Assembly (NCBI GenBank): GCA_016786745.1
Contig: JAEUVS010000151.1
Location: 1 to 64,000, forward strand
Reading direction: 5' to 3'
DNA length: 64,000 bases
Source: Chitinophagaceae bacterium
GTDB taxonomy: Bacteria; Bacteroidota; Bacteroidia; Chitinophagales; Chitinophagaceae
Below the pieces are notes generated by a model, which did no database searches, was not told the DNA's origin, and saw only the letters and a program-made list of their open reading frames with translations. Shown piece after piece: positions 26,304 through 35,736 of the stretch (the stretch's first letter is position 1; each line of letters opens with the position of its first letter). A program made the position numbers and the translations under genes.

Positions 26304-28754
26304 CTACCTCCCCGGCCCACTACCCTGACCATCTCCTCCTACCCTTTGACTCTCGTCGTCGAGACTTGTTTTGCGTTGCCTTGCAGCTTTAACCTGTATA
26401 TTACCGAAACGGTATGTGAAGTTTACTTTGAACTGCCTGCTCTCCCATCCACCATTACTGTTCAGCACCTGTCCCGCAAAATCACTTAACCCCGACCAGC
26501 GCATTGTCTGGAACACATCACTCACCGAAACTTTCAGGTTGCCCTTTCCTTTCATCATTGCCTTTTGTATTCCCGCATCGACAGACCAGATGGATTTTGT
26601 TTTGAATGTGCCCTGCCAGATAGATGGTGATGAATACCATCCTCCTACTTCAGCCGTCCATCCCTTACCTAATTTCGCGCTGTTTTGCATGAAGAGGTTG
26701 TATGCATAAACATCGAGGTCAATTGTTCTGCCTGTTCCAAAATCTGCTTTGAAATGCGAATAATACATATTCAGGTTCGCGAAAGAAGTGAACCATCCCA
26801 ATTGTAATGGATAGCTGATATTGATGCTCGCGATATCCTGCGTGGCAAGATTCTTCTTCGAAATAAATGATTTCGATTTTTCAGCTGTGTCAATCAATTG
26901 AGTGAACACGTCGTTCACGTGGCTATAGTTAAGCGCAGTAGTCAGCTTGTATTTATATGTGTGCGAAATACCAAAGCTGTTCGTGTATTGGGGTGTCAGT
27001 TCGGTATTACCTTTCATGTAGGTGTATTCATCCAGCTTGAATTCAAAGGGGTTCAAATCCTGGTATGACGGACGATCAATACGCCTGCTGTATGTAATAT
27101 TAAATTGATTGTTTTTTCCCTTCGCAAATGATATGGCAGCGCTCGGAAAAAGATTTACATAGTTTCTATCGAACGTCGAATCATATCCCGCATACTCGGA
27201 GCCGTTAAACTTTTGCCCGTGCGATGTGCCCTTCGCGATGGTTTGTTCCACCCTGAATCCCAATTGCAGCGTAACTTTTTTAATCGGCCTGTTGTAGTTG
27301 ATATATCCAGCGTTGATATTTTCTGTGTATTTAAAATCGTTACTTCTGTCGCGATCGAGGTCTTTTACATCCTCCACTACATTATAACGTTTGAAATCGT
27401 TCATGCTCTTAACATAAGAAACTTTTGCGCCGACGGACAACTTCCCTTTTTTATAATTCTGTTCGTAATCTGCTTTGGCCGAATAGATATCAATGTCCGT
27501 TGGTGATACCATGTTGTAGATTCTCGTATCAGTGGGAATGCCCGATGGATCAAAATAAAAATTAGGTTGCATCTGGTCGGTTCGGATTCTGAACAAACCA
27601 TAATCGGCATCGATATTCAGGGACCGGCCGAGCGTATCGGCAAACCTGTAATTGATATTGAAGTTAGACTGATCCCTTGTGTTGCGGTTCTTATTGTCGG
27701 CCAAAAGCTTTTTTACATATTGATTTGTTGGGTTGTACGAGATGTCCGTTGTACTGAAACTGTTGAAATCATTCTTTGAAAAGTTTCCGTTCATCATCAC
27801 ACCAATCGTTTGTTTGCTGTTCAAAAAATAATCGAAACCGGCTTTTACGTTATGGCTCTTGCCTTTCCACGTCATTATAGTTCTCTGATCGAAAACGGTA
27901 TCGAGTTGGAGCCTTTTGAAGTTCATGAAATTCTCGTTGATCATGTTGCTATACGTGTAGTTGCCGAAAATGTTCACCCTGGCATCACGGTGGTTCAACG
28001 ATAAACCACCGTTATATTTTGGATAAGTGCCTATTCCGTATCCCGCATTTACAGAACCATTTGTGCCGAACGCCTTATTCTTTTTCAGCCTGATGTTAAT
28101 TATTCCTGCGTTACCTGCAGCATCGTATCGCGCGGAGGGATTGGAAATAATTTCTATTGATTCGATGGATGATGATTGAAGCGTGCGCAGGTAATCTGCC
28201 AGATCCTTTCCCGACAAAGGCGATGGCTTGCCGTCGATATACACCTGCACCCCATTTTTACCACTGAGGCTGAGGTTGTCGTCCCTGTCTACCAAAACAC
28301 CCGGTGATTTCTTCAGGAGCTCGAGGGCGTCCTGTCCAACGGCGTTGATAGTGCCTTCTACGTTCAGTACCGTTTTATCGGCTTTAACTTCAACGATCGG
28401 ACGGGTAGCCGTGACCGTTACTGCTTTAAGATCGCCATCAATTTTATACAATACTATCGCGGGTATCCTTGTTGTTTCCGAATGATCGAATGCTGTTGAG
28501 TTTTGTATGCCGTAGCCTACAAAAGATGCATTTATAAAGTACCTGCCCGGGGCAATAGCCAGGAACTCGTACACCCCGGAGTTGCCTGAAACCGCAATCT
28601 TTACAACTGATGAATCCGTTGTTTTTTTAAGGGTTACGGAGGCGCCGGCCAGGGACTTACCCTGGTCGTCCTTGATAGTGCCTGAAATGGATTGAGAGAA
28701 GCTTGCAAAGGGGAACAGGATCACCAATCCCGCAATGGCACCAATTAATTTCAT
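26304..28754 (-). CDS. TonB-dependent receptor-like outer membrane barrel protein
   Basis: 816 residues. The signal peptide IAGLVILFPFASFSQ is followed by a carboxypeptidase-regulatory-like domain (ISGTIKDDQGKSLAGASVTL), a plug domain (VEVKADKTVLNVEGTI, DALELLKKSPGVLVD, LSGKNGVQVYIDGKP, SIESIEIISNPSARYDAAG) and an OMP_b-brl_3 beta barrel to the end. The C-terminus has the basic tail after YRFGNI typical of this group. It transports or senses an unknown ligand; no SusD or lipoprotein partner lies nearby. A -7 promoter box TAGCTTTG is found 20 nt before the start. Confidence 0.92.
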   Translation of the reverse strand: MKLIGAIAGLVILFPFASFSQSISGTIKDDQGKSLAGASVTLKKTTDSSVVKIAVSGNSGVYEFLAIAPGRYFINASFVGYGIQNSTAFDHSETTRIPAIVLYKIDGDLKAVTVTATRPIVEVKADKTVLNVEGTINAVGQDALELLKKSPGVLVDRDDNLSLSGKNGVQVYIDGKPSPLSGKDLADYLRTLQSSSIESIEIISNPSARYDAAGNAGIINIRLKKNKAFGTNGSVNAGYGIGTYPKYNGGLSLNHRDARVNIFGNYTYSNMINENFMNFKRLQLDTVFDQRTIMTWKGKSHNVKAGFDYFLNSKQTIGVMMNGNFSKNDFNSFSTTDISYNPTNQYVKKLLADNKNRNTRDQSNFNINYRFADTLGRSLNIDADYGLFRIRTDQMQPNFYFDPSGIPTDTRIYNMVSPTDIDIYSAKADYEQNYKKGKLSVGAKVSYVKSMNDFKRYNVVEDVKDLDRDRSNDFKYTENINAGYINYNRPIKKVTLQLGFRVEQTIAKGTSHGQKFNGSEYAGYDSTFDRNYVNLFPSAAISFAKGKNNQFNITYSRRIDRPSYQDLNPFEFKLDEYTYMKGNTELTPQYTNSFGISHTYKYKLTTALNYSHVNDVFTQLIDTAEKSKSFISKKNLATQDIASINISYPLQLGWFTSFANLNMYYSHFKADFGTGRTIDLDVYAYNLFMQNSAKLGKGWTAEVGGWYSSPSIWQGTFKTKSIWSVDAGIQKAMMKGKGNLKVSVSDVFQTMRWSGLSDFAGQVLNSNGGWESRQFKVNFTYRFGNIQVKAARQRKTSLDDESQRVGGDGQGSGPGR

Positions 28755-28773
28755 ACCGCATGTTTTGGAGGGG

Positions 28774-28781
28774 CAAAGCTA
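28774..28781 (-). promoter_or_regulatory. Bacteroidota -7 promoter box for the outer-membrane barrel gene
   Basis: Minus-strand TAGCTTTG matches the TAnnTTTG consensus of primary-sigma promoters in Bacteroidota. It lies 20 nt before the ATG, giving a leader of about 12 nt. No good -33 TTTG is seen at the expected distance, so support is moderate. Confidence 0.45.
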
Positions 28782-28887
28782 AACTTTCAGGGATGATAAA
28801 GTGTATAAGATGTGTTAAACGGTAAAATGAGAGCCGCAGGCGTATTTGCTTAAGTCATGAACCGATTTCGATACCTTCGCCGGTGTC

Positions 28888-30069
28888 ATGAAAGGAACCG
28901 TATTTATTATTTTTACGCTGATCGCTTTAAATCAGCTTTCCGCGCAGCAAATCCGCCGGCTCGATAATTCAACCATAAGCGCTGAGGCCCTCACTAATAC
29001 AATAAAACGACTTACCGACACGGCCCGGGTTACAGGCCTGGTCGTCGCTGTTTTTAACAATAACAAGCCTGTTTACAGTAAGGCATTCGGATATAGTAAT
29101 GCCGATACCAAAACCCCGCTCGAAACAAACACTGAGTTTTATGGAGCGTCGCTCAGTAAAGCGGTATTCGGCGTGCTCGTAATGAAACTTGTTGAGGAAA
29201 ATATAATTGAACTCGACAAACCACTCCAGGATTACCTGCCGAAACCTATTTATGAGTACCCACCTGTTAACGAAAGGGCATGGCACGAAGACTATTCCGA
29301 TCTGAAAGCCGATTCAACATACAGGAAAATTACTGCACGCATGTGCCTGGATCACACTACGGGCTTTGCAAACTGGCGCTTCTTTGAACCCGACCGGAAG
29401 CTGAGGATACACAATGAACCGGGATCCCGTTATTCTTATTCGGGAGAAGGACTTGTGTATCTCCAGGTGGTGCTCGAGAAAATGCTTAACAAGTCTCTTG
29501 AAACACTAATGCAGGAGAAGATATTTAACCCGATCGGCATGAAAATGTCTTCATACAAATGGCAGCCCCGGTTTGAAAGTAATTTCGCATACGGGCATGA
29601 TGTAAATGAAAAAGTATTGGAGAAGGACAAAGACAATGCACCGCGAAGCGCCGGTACTCTCGAAACAACACCGAACGATTATATCCGTTTTATGACTGCT
29701 GTACTAAATCACAAAATCATTTCAAAGAAAAGTACGGATGAAATGTTTTCACCGCAAATCCGCATTCGTTCTGCCAGCCAGTTCGGGCCGCTTTCAACAA
29801 AAGATGTTAGTGACAACGATCCCATTCAACTGAGCTATGGACTTGCATGGGGACTTTATAAAACACCCTACGGGTGGGGGGCATTCAAAGAGGGTCATGG
29901 CGATGGATTTCAACACTACTCTATCGTTTTTCCTGATAAAAAAATGGGTGTGCTCCTTATGTCGAACAGCGATAACGCAGAGTCTATTTTCAAGGAGTTG
30001 ATGGAAGTGACCATTAACGATGTTTATCTTCCGTGGAAGTGGGAGAACTATGTGCCTTTTTCGCATTAG
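28888..30069 (+). CDS. Serine hydrolase, beta-lactamase/D-Ala-D-Ala peptidase (class C) fold
   Basis: 393 residues with a signal peptide (IIFTLIALNQLSAQ). The SxxK motif is S88-L-S-K91 in YGASLSKAVFG. The second motif is near Y184 (RYSYSGEGLVYLQ) and the third is probably HGDG in KEGHGDGFQHYSIVF. The family includes AmpC-like beta-lactamases, esterases and D-aminopeptidases; the motifs alone do not indicate a true antibiotic-resistance enzyme. The last 56 nt overlap the antisense 3' end of the methyltransferase gene. Confidence 0.88.
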   Translation: MKGTVFIIFTLIALNQLSAQQIRRLDNSTISAEALTNTIKRLTDTARVTGLVVAVFNNNKPVYSKAFGYSNADTKTPLETNTEFYGASLSKAVFGVLVMKLVEENIIELDKPLQDYLPKPIYEYPPVNERAWHEDYSDLKADSTYRKITARMCLDHTTGFANWRFFEPDRKLRIHNEPGSRYSYSGEGLVYLQVVLEKMLNKSLETLMQEKIFNPIGMKMSSYKWQPRFESNFAYGHDVNEKVLEKDKDNAPRSAGTLETTPNDYIRFMTAVLNHKIISKKSTDEMFSPQIRIRSASQFGPLSTKDVSDNDPIQLSYGLAWGLYKTPYGWGAFKEGHGDGFQHYSIVFPDKKMGVLLMSNSDNAESIFKELMEVTINDVYLPWKWENYVPFSH

Positions 30070-30772
30070 CCAAAATCGCTTCCGCGATTTCCACATCAAT
30101 TTGTCCTGAGAATATCTTGTCGATCCATTGCCGGTATGCATGCAATTCGGCTATTTTTGAAACATACAATTCGGGATGAATATAATTGTACACAGGACCG
30201 TTTTCGAATTTATGTTGCACAGAGGAATTAATGCATACAACCATATTTTGCCTGTACCACCAGTAAATATTTTTTATTTCCCATATCCGCGGCCTGATCA
30301 TATCATACATCATAAAACCCCGCGCGGCAAATAAATCGCGCCAGTACCCGATCCATTGTTCATTCACATGGTTCTGACCGCCCTGGGCAGGAATAGCCGC
30401 CGAAAAAATAATTACATCACTGTGTGTCGTGAGCGCTGTTACAAGTTGGCCAGCGTAACTTTCCCTGATATGCTCCGCCACTTCAAGGCAGATCGCGATA
30501 TCGAATTTCTTTTGCAGGGTGAATCCTTTTTCTATATCGGCAATGACTATGCGATCCTTGTCGATTAGTAGTTTTGATTGATCGAGCCATGATCCCTCAA
30601 TGCCCTTCAAATCTGTAATCCCGTTATCTTCAAATACTTTTAAAAATGCACCGGGTCCGCAACCTATATCGAGAACACTTTTGGGGTTGAACAGTTCCAT
30701 TAAAACAGGAACGATCAGTTCCGCATCTTTTGTGCGATGAATTTCTGGATCGTGAACGTATGTGTCGGGCAT
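30014..30772 (-). CDS. Class I SAM-dependent methyltransferase
   Basis: 252 residues, cytoplasmic. Motif I is VLDIGCGPGAFLKVF, followed by LKGIEGSW (acidic loop), FDIAICLEVAEHI and VIIFSAAIPAQGGQNHVNEQW. The last segment resembles methyltransferases located in glycan or surface polysaccharide gene sets, but the substrate is unknown. It is tail-to-tail with the serine hydrolase and their coding ends overlap by 56 nt, which is unusual but both proteins look intact. Confidence 0.87.
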   Translation of the reverse strand: MPDTYVHDPEIHRTKDAELIVPVLMELFNPKSVLDIGCGPGAFLKVFEDNGITDLKGIEGSWLDQSKLLIDKDRIVIADIEKGFTLQKKFDIAICLEVAEHIRESYAGQLVTALTTHSDVIIFSAAIPAQGGQNHVNEQWIGYWRDLFAARGFMMYDMIRPRIWEIKNIYWWYRQNMVVCINSSVQHKFENGPVYNYIHPELYVSKIAELHAYRQWIDKIFSGQIDVEIAEAILANAKKAHSSPTSTEDKHR

Positions 30773-30809
30773 ACTGAAAGATGAGATTTTTACTTTTTCC
30801 TGCGACGTT

Positions 30810-32288
30810 CTATAAATACGGCCCTTCTTCCAGCAGAATCCTCAACCCCGGCTTATACTCCTGCAACGCTTTCACCACGTCAACCGACGTCTTCGTTTGA
30901 AACAGGTACACCTCCCGGAGGTTAGGTATCTTCAATAGATCCAGCACTGATTTGTCGTCAATTTTTGTATACGAAAGATTCAGTATTTCAAGCTTCTCAA
31001 GATTCTTCAAATGTATCAAACCCGATCCATCCAGGTTAGTTTTTTGAAGATACAAAGCGCGCAGGTTCGTCATATGACCTATATGATACAATGCATCATC
31101 ACCGATACCGCTCGATACCAATGAAATTTTTGAGAATACATCCGAATACGGCGCCAGCTCACGAAATTCATTACCCGTAAAACGGGCGGGCGGAAATTTC
31201 ATGGAGAGCATATAATAATTTTCATCCGCCAGCGAATCGCGCCGTATCGTAACGTTAAGCTGCTTCGCAAGGGTATCAAGTTCGCGTTGCAGTTGCTTAT
31301 CTTTCAAAGCCGCGATCTGCAATCTTCTCCTGTATCTTTTCAAATCAGGCATCACAGAACCGACAGCAGCATTAACAGCCGTGTCTCCGCGAATCCCCTG
31401 CACGCGCACTTCCATTTTCGCACCCGATTGTATCCAGAATTTTATTAAATCTGTTTCAGGTGATGTGAGAGGAGTCTTACCTTCCGGAGGCATCCTGTCA
31501 TCATCATCCTCAGGAAGCATAATGCGTTTGTACAATTCGCTGCTATCCGGGTTGTCGGCAACAATGCCCGGGTGTCCGCTTTCACCTCCCTTAACCATAC
31601 TCCTGAACGAAGACATCGAAAATTCACCTTTTGCCCTGTCATCATTATGGCAACTTACACACTTTGCTTCCAGCACAGGCGAAATCATGTCTTCATACAA
31701 CAGCATTTCAGATTCTGGTTTTTCTTCCGTTTTTTCCTTTGAAACAATCAACGGGAAATATTCGGTGAGATAATCTTCGCCATGCGTAAGCGAACCCCCA
31801 AGATGACTCGTGTAGGCCACCGCCGCATTACTCATTAGCAGTGCGACAAAATATAGCATGTACAGTTTCGGAAAACTGCGGTAAACAAAATAAAACCCTA
31901 CAGTTACCAGGATACATGCGCCCGTAATGACCCCGATCCAGAAATGCTGTTGAAGTAATCGCCCGGTATAGTCGCCCGAAGAGAATAACAAAAACCCTGA
32001 TGCTATGGCAACGACAGTAGACAGTGCCGCCGCAACAAGAATAATGGTCACTACATAATCGGCCTTCAGAATATTTCTCCGGCGAAGCAATTCTAAAATA
32101 AGCGCAAGAATTATAAGGACGATCGGAAAATGCAAAATAACCGGGTGAAACCGTCCGACTGTAAGCAGCCAGTAAGGCATTTCACCGGGTTTGAGTGATG
32201 GGAGCGCTAATAAAAGAATGGCAGGGACAAATAAAATCCCTGCAAGCGCAATGCGTTTGTATTTAGACACGGAAGCTTTCAATTTCAC
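30810..32288 (-). CDS. Membrane-anchored cytochrome (DUF2231-like, PSCyt1 heme domain, leucine-rich repeats)
   Basis: 492 residues. Four to five hydrophobic helices in the first 165 residues resemble DUF2231. Next comes a PSCyt1-type heme site (VLEAKCVSCHNDDRAKGEF, CxxCH at about residue 203), with SSELYKRIMLPEDDDDRMPPEG as in planctomycete-type cytochromes. After a coiled segment the C-terminus (about 370-485) has leucine-rich repeats such as LRALYLQKTNL and LEILNLSYTKIDD. The start is GTG and overlaps the DUF1552 stop as GTGA, implying translational coupling. Probably faces the periplasm and passes electrons to or from the two upstream gene products. Confidence 0.85.
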   Translation of the reverse strand: MKLKASVSKYKRIALAGILFVPAILLLALPSLKPGEMPYWLLTVGRFHPVILHFPIVLIILALILELLRRRNILKADYVVTIILVAAALSTVVAIASGFLLFSSGDYTGRLLQQHFWIGVITGACILVTVGFYFVYRSFPKLYMLYFVALLMSNAAVAYTSHLGGSLTHGEDYLTEYFPLIVSKEKTEEKPESEMLLYEDMISPVLEAKCVSCHNDDRAKGEFSMSSFRSMVKGGESGHPGIVADNPDSSELYKRIMLPEDDDDRMPPEGKTPLTSPETDLIKFWIQSGAKMEVRVQGIRGDTAVNAAVGSVMPDLKRYRRRLQIAALKDKQLQRELDTLAKQLNVTIRRDSLADENYYMLSMKFPPARFTGNEFRELAPYSDVFSKISLVSSGIGDDALYHIGHMTNLRALYLQKTNLDGSGLIHLKNLEKLEILNLSYTKIDDKSVLDLLKIPNLREVYLFQTKTSVDVVKALQEYKPGLRILLEEGPYL

Positions 32289-33688
32289 ACGAGAATTTCT
32301 GACAATGTCCTGTTGCTGTCGGCGAATTGTGGAACATTAATATCCTGTGCGTGAAGCATGGTAAGATACAGGTTCGCGAGGTTTGTTTCTTTCGGGAATA
32401 CAATATTCTGTCCTGTTTTCAGCTTACCTCCACCCTTTCCGGCAAGAACTATCGGAAGATTTTGTGGCGCGTGCCTGTTACCGTCGCGCAGATCGGACAT
32501 GAACATGATCATTGAGTTGTCAAGCAGTGTTGAATCGCCTTCCTTTATGCTCTTTAGCCTGCCGATAAGGTATGCATATTGCTCGATGTGCCATGCCGAA
32601 ATCCGCAGGTATTCTTCAAGCGTTTCGGGCTTGTTCATGTGGTGCGAAATAGAGTGGTGATTTCCATGAACACCGTCAATAAACGTGAAGTTGCGGTTAC
32701 TTACCGAATTGCCGAACATGAATGTGCTCACCCTGCTCGCGTCGCTCCAGAAAGCGAGTGTCATGATGTCGAACATCAGCCGTGTTTTTTCGGTAACATC
32801 CACACCCGCGTACATTTCTACATACTCATCTATATTCTGGTTCACGCGAATCAACTCCTTTTTGATGTCGGGAGTAATTCGCGACGCGAACTTTTCAAGA
32901 TTCTGCGTGTTGGAAATACGTTTCTCAACACTATAAATCGATTCGAGATATTCGGAAAGTTTGTCCTGGTCAGAGCGGCCGAGGTTATTTTTTAAAGACT
33001 TTGCATCGTCCATCACGGCATCCAGGATGCTTTGTTTATAAGGGTCATTCTTCGGTTGCCTGCCCGGTATAAACGTACGGAACAAACGGTCGAACGCAAG
33101 CCGTGGATCTATTTCTTTCGACATCGGCTGCAATGGTGTTTTCCAGGAAATAGCCGAACCGTACAGCCTTGTGAATCCTACGTTGATATCTACACCGGTT
33201 GTTATCCGGTCCAAGCCATATTCAAGCGACGGAAATAACGTCTGATCCCCTACATGATTGGCAATTATCTGGTCGACCGATACGCCATTACTGTTGATAT
33301 TGTCGCCTATTGTTTGGGTGATGGACTGGCAGGTAAGAAGACTTGCGGACTTAGCATAATGCCCATCGGCCCCTTTGAAGATGGACCTGTGGTTCATCAG
33401 CTCACCGAGTACCTGGATATCGTTCCTGTAGTCTTTTAAAGGCAGGAGCTGCCTTGTGAATTCGAATTCTCTGCCCATTGTTGCGGGCGTCCAATGATCC
33501 GGGTGAATACCATTGGGCATGTAAAGAAATGCATTTCTTACCGGTGGTTTCCTGTAACTGCTGCCCGACCCGCCGAAGGCCATTGCTTCGAGGAATGGAA
33601 GGGCCACACATGCGCCCATACCTTTGAGCATTCTTCTACGTGATATCTGCCATTTCTTTTGCATATTAACCGGTTGACTTTTTTTCAA
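32285..33688 (-). CDS. DUF1552 (HxxSHH) protein with Tat signal
   Basis: 467 residues from the upstream ATG (33688); a second ATG at 33664, one base after the DUF1592 stop, is equally possible. SRRRMLKGMGACVALPFLEA is a twin-arginine signal. The DUF1552 family hallmark is visible as HGNHHSISHHM (HxxSHH), probably a metal site, with FMSDLRDGNRHAPQNLP further on. The family is known mainly from Planctomycetes/Verrucomicrobia and some Bacteroidota, always beside DUF1592-type cytochromes, with no confirmed activity. Tat export suggests a cofactor inserted in the cytoplasm. Confidence 0.9.
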   Translation of the reverse strand: MKKSQPVNMQKKWQISRRRMLKGMGACVALPFLEAMAFGGSGSSYRKPPVRNAFLYMPNGIHPDHWTPATMGREFEFTRQLLPLKDYRNDIQVLGELMNHRSIFKGADGHYAKSASLLTCQSITQTIGDNINSNGVSVDQIIANHVGDQTLFPSLEYGLDRITTGVDINVGFTRLYGSAISWKTPLQPMSKEIDPRLAFDRLFRTFIPGRQPKNDPYKQSILDAVMDDAKSLKNNLGRSDQDKLSEYLESIYSVEKRISNTQNLEKFASRITPDIKKELIRVNQNIDEYVEMYAGVDVTEKTRLMFDIMTLAFWSDASRVSTFMFGNSVSNRNFTFIDGVHGNHHSISHHMNKPETLEEYLRISAWHIEQYAYLIGRLKSIKEGDSTLLDNSMIMFMSDLRDGNRHAPQNLPIVLAGKGGGKLKTGQNIVFPKETNLANLYLTMLHAQDINVPQFADSNRTLSEILV

Positions 33689-35621
33689 AATCGTTCAGCT
33701 TCATAAGGAAAGGATAGCTTTTCACCAGTTCTACGAGGAACAGTTCAGGATTAAAGTTATTTTCAAGAAGGCACGCATCCAGTTTTTTGAGGGCCGGCTC
33801 GTCCGTAAACAAGGTAGACCTTCCTAAAGCATAAGACAACAATTTCGTGGAAAAATTGCGGGCTATCTTCTCTTTTTCCTTCAATAGCAGCAATTTCAAT
33901 TCTTTCGGGCCCTGGAACTTGGTGCCGTCCTGCATTACGCCACTGGGATCAACGGGCGCCTTTCCGTAACTATCGCGCCATTTACCAATCGGATCAAAAT
34001 TTTCCAGTCCCAACCCGAGCGGATCCATTTTCTCATGGCACGAACGGCAGGCCGGGTCGGATCGATGTTTCAATAATAATTTCTTTAAACCGAGTTCAGC
34101 GTGGGCCTTCGGATCTTCTGTGAGCTCAGCTACAACAGGTGGCGGAGGTGGAGGCGAAATGCCGAGCAACTGCTCAAGCACCCACTTGCCCCTGTTAACG
34201 GGACTTGTACGCAAAGGGAACGAGGTAGTAGCAAGTACACTGCCCATTCCCAACACACCTCCTCTCGACGAATCGGTTAGCGGAACTTTCTTAAACTCGT
34301 TATCTGTTACACCTTCCAATCCATAGTAGTCTGCCACTTTATTATTTGCGAATGTGTAATTACTATTTATCAACTCCAGCATGTTCTTGCTGTTCGTAAG
34401 AACATAATAAAAATATTCGACGGTTTCGCGATACAGGGCCAGCCGCAGCGGCATATCGAATTCAGGATACTTGTCGGGATCTGCGATCGGTTGGTTGTCT
34501 ATTAACTTGTTGATGCCGAGCCATTGCGTTGAAAATGTTTCCGCGAACCGTTTTGCTTTCGGATCGGCAAGCATGCGGCGAACCTGTGCTTCCAGTACGG
34601 CAGTATCATGCAACCTGCCGGTATATGCCAGGTTGAATAGTTCCTGGTCGGGCATGCTGCTCCAGAGAAAATAAGAAAGACGGTTCGCTACTTCAAAATG
34701 ACTAAGCGGATAGGCGCCTTCTTTTTCCGGCTCTTCTTCTACCTTATATAAAAAATTGGGAGAGATGAGGACAGTTTTGATTGATTCCGCTATGCTTTCA
34801 TCAAAACGTGCGGGATTGCTGAGTGAATCCTTTTTCGCGTAAACACTTTTAAATAAGCCAACAAGCTTTTCTTTCTCATTCTCTTTCAAAAATCTTCTAT
34901 ACGCTTTGCTGGCGAACGGAATAATTACTTCTTCGGCAGCCGACCCGGGTGAGTTAATTTCATCATAGTCGTTGCTGAATATTGATTTTATCCAGTTGAT
35001 CAGTCTTTCATACCACGCCTGTTCGTAGGCAACCGGAACAATTTTCTTCCAGAGCGATTCGTCGTTTCTTAATATGGTCACTATTGAATCTGCGGCGTCG
35101 TAGTACCGTTCCAGTTTGAGCGGAGTGAAGAAAAGGGCCCCACCCTGGTTGTCGAATCCTCCACCACCTGACCCGTCGGATGGAAAATAACTGCGCGCGT
35201 CGAAATCAACACCAACAAGATCAAGTATCGTATAATGATATTCGTTATGACTCAGCCGCCTGATAGTTACCCGGCCGGGATTTTTTTCCTGGAGAGATGT
35301 TTCGAGGATACTGTTTATTCCATCGACCAGGGTGGTATAGTCGTGCATGGATAGAGGGCCTTCTGACTTTGGAGGCATCTCCCTTGTTTTGATCTGGTGC
35401 ACCACTTTCAGCCACAGTTCGCCATCGCTGATGAGCCTGTCTTTTTCAGCGTAGTTTTCGAGGTTTACTCCACCTTTTTCTTTGTTAGTGTTATGGCAGG
35501 GATAACATTTTTTGCTGAGGATGGGGATGAGCACCTTGTTGTAGTCGTGCAGTTCCTGTGCAACTACCTGTGCGTTAGAAAGAAGTACGAAAAATGATAT
35601 GGCAATGATGGCCCTGCGCAT
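33666..35621 (-). CDS. DUF1592/DUF1588/DUF1585 diheme PSCyt1 protein
   Basis: 651 residues from the ATG at 35621, which opens with a good signal peptide (IIAISFFVLLSNAQVVA); an ATG 96 nt upstream would add a basic stretch. An N-terminal PSCyt1 site reads LSKKCYPCHNTNKEKGG. Then come DUF1587 (RLSHNEYHYTILDLVGVD), DUF1595/1592 (LSYFLWSSMPDQELF, TFSTQWLGINKL), DUF1588 (SPVNRGKWVLEQLLG, ACRSCHEKMDPLGLGLENFD, a second CxxCH) and DUF1585 at the end (STKLLSYALGRS). It heads the operon and is periplasmic. The function of this widespread set is not established. Confidence 0.92.
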   Translation of the reverse strand: MRRAIIAISFFVLLSNAQVVAQELHDYNKVLIPILSKKCYPCHNTNKEKGGVNLENYAEKDRLISDGELWLKVVHQIKTREMPPKSEGPLSMHDYTTLVDGINSILETSLQEKNPGRVTIRRLSHNEYHYTILDLVGVDFDARSYFPSDGSGGGGFDNQGGALFFTPLKLERYYDAADSIVTILRNDESLWKKIVPVAYEQAWYERLINWIKSIFSNDYDEINSPGSAAEEVIIPFASKAYRRFLKENEKEKLVGLFKSVYAKKDSLSNPARFDESIAESIKTVLISPNFLYKVEEEPEKEGAYPLSHFEVANRLSYFLWSSMPDQELFNLAYTGRLHDTAVLEAQVRRMLADPKAKRFAETFSTQWLGINKLIDNQPIADPDKYPEFDMPLRLALYRETVEYFYYVLTNSKNMLELINSNYTFANNKVADYYGLEGVTDNEFKKVPLTDSSRGGVLGMGSVLATTSFPLRTSPVNRGKWVLEQLLGISPPPPPPVVAELTEDPKAHAELGLKKLLLKHRSDPACRSCHEKMDPLGLGLENFDPIGKWRDSYGKAPVDPSGVMQDGTKFQGPKELKLLLLKEKEKIARNFSTKLLSYALGRSTLFTDEPALKKLDACLLENNFNPELFLVELVKSYPFLMKLNDFEKKSTG

Positions 35622-35736
35622 CGCTGAAATCGATGCCTTAAATTTACTTGATTTTTGCCTATAAAAGCGCGAACAAAGCAGGTTTAATGTGTGTTTTAAT
35701 ACAGGCAGGTGCATCACAGTTGCACGAAAAAAACAT

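Noticed and set aside
28888-30069. Acquired beta-lactamase resistance gene
   Set aside because: The SxxK-type fold is shared by esterases and peptidases; the third motif is not KTG and there is no mobile element, so resistance cannot be claimed.
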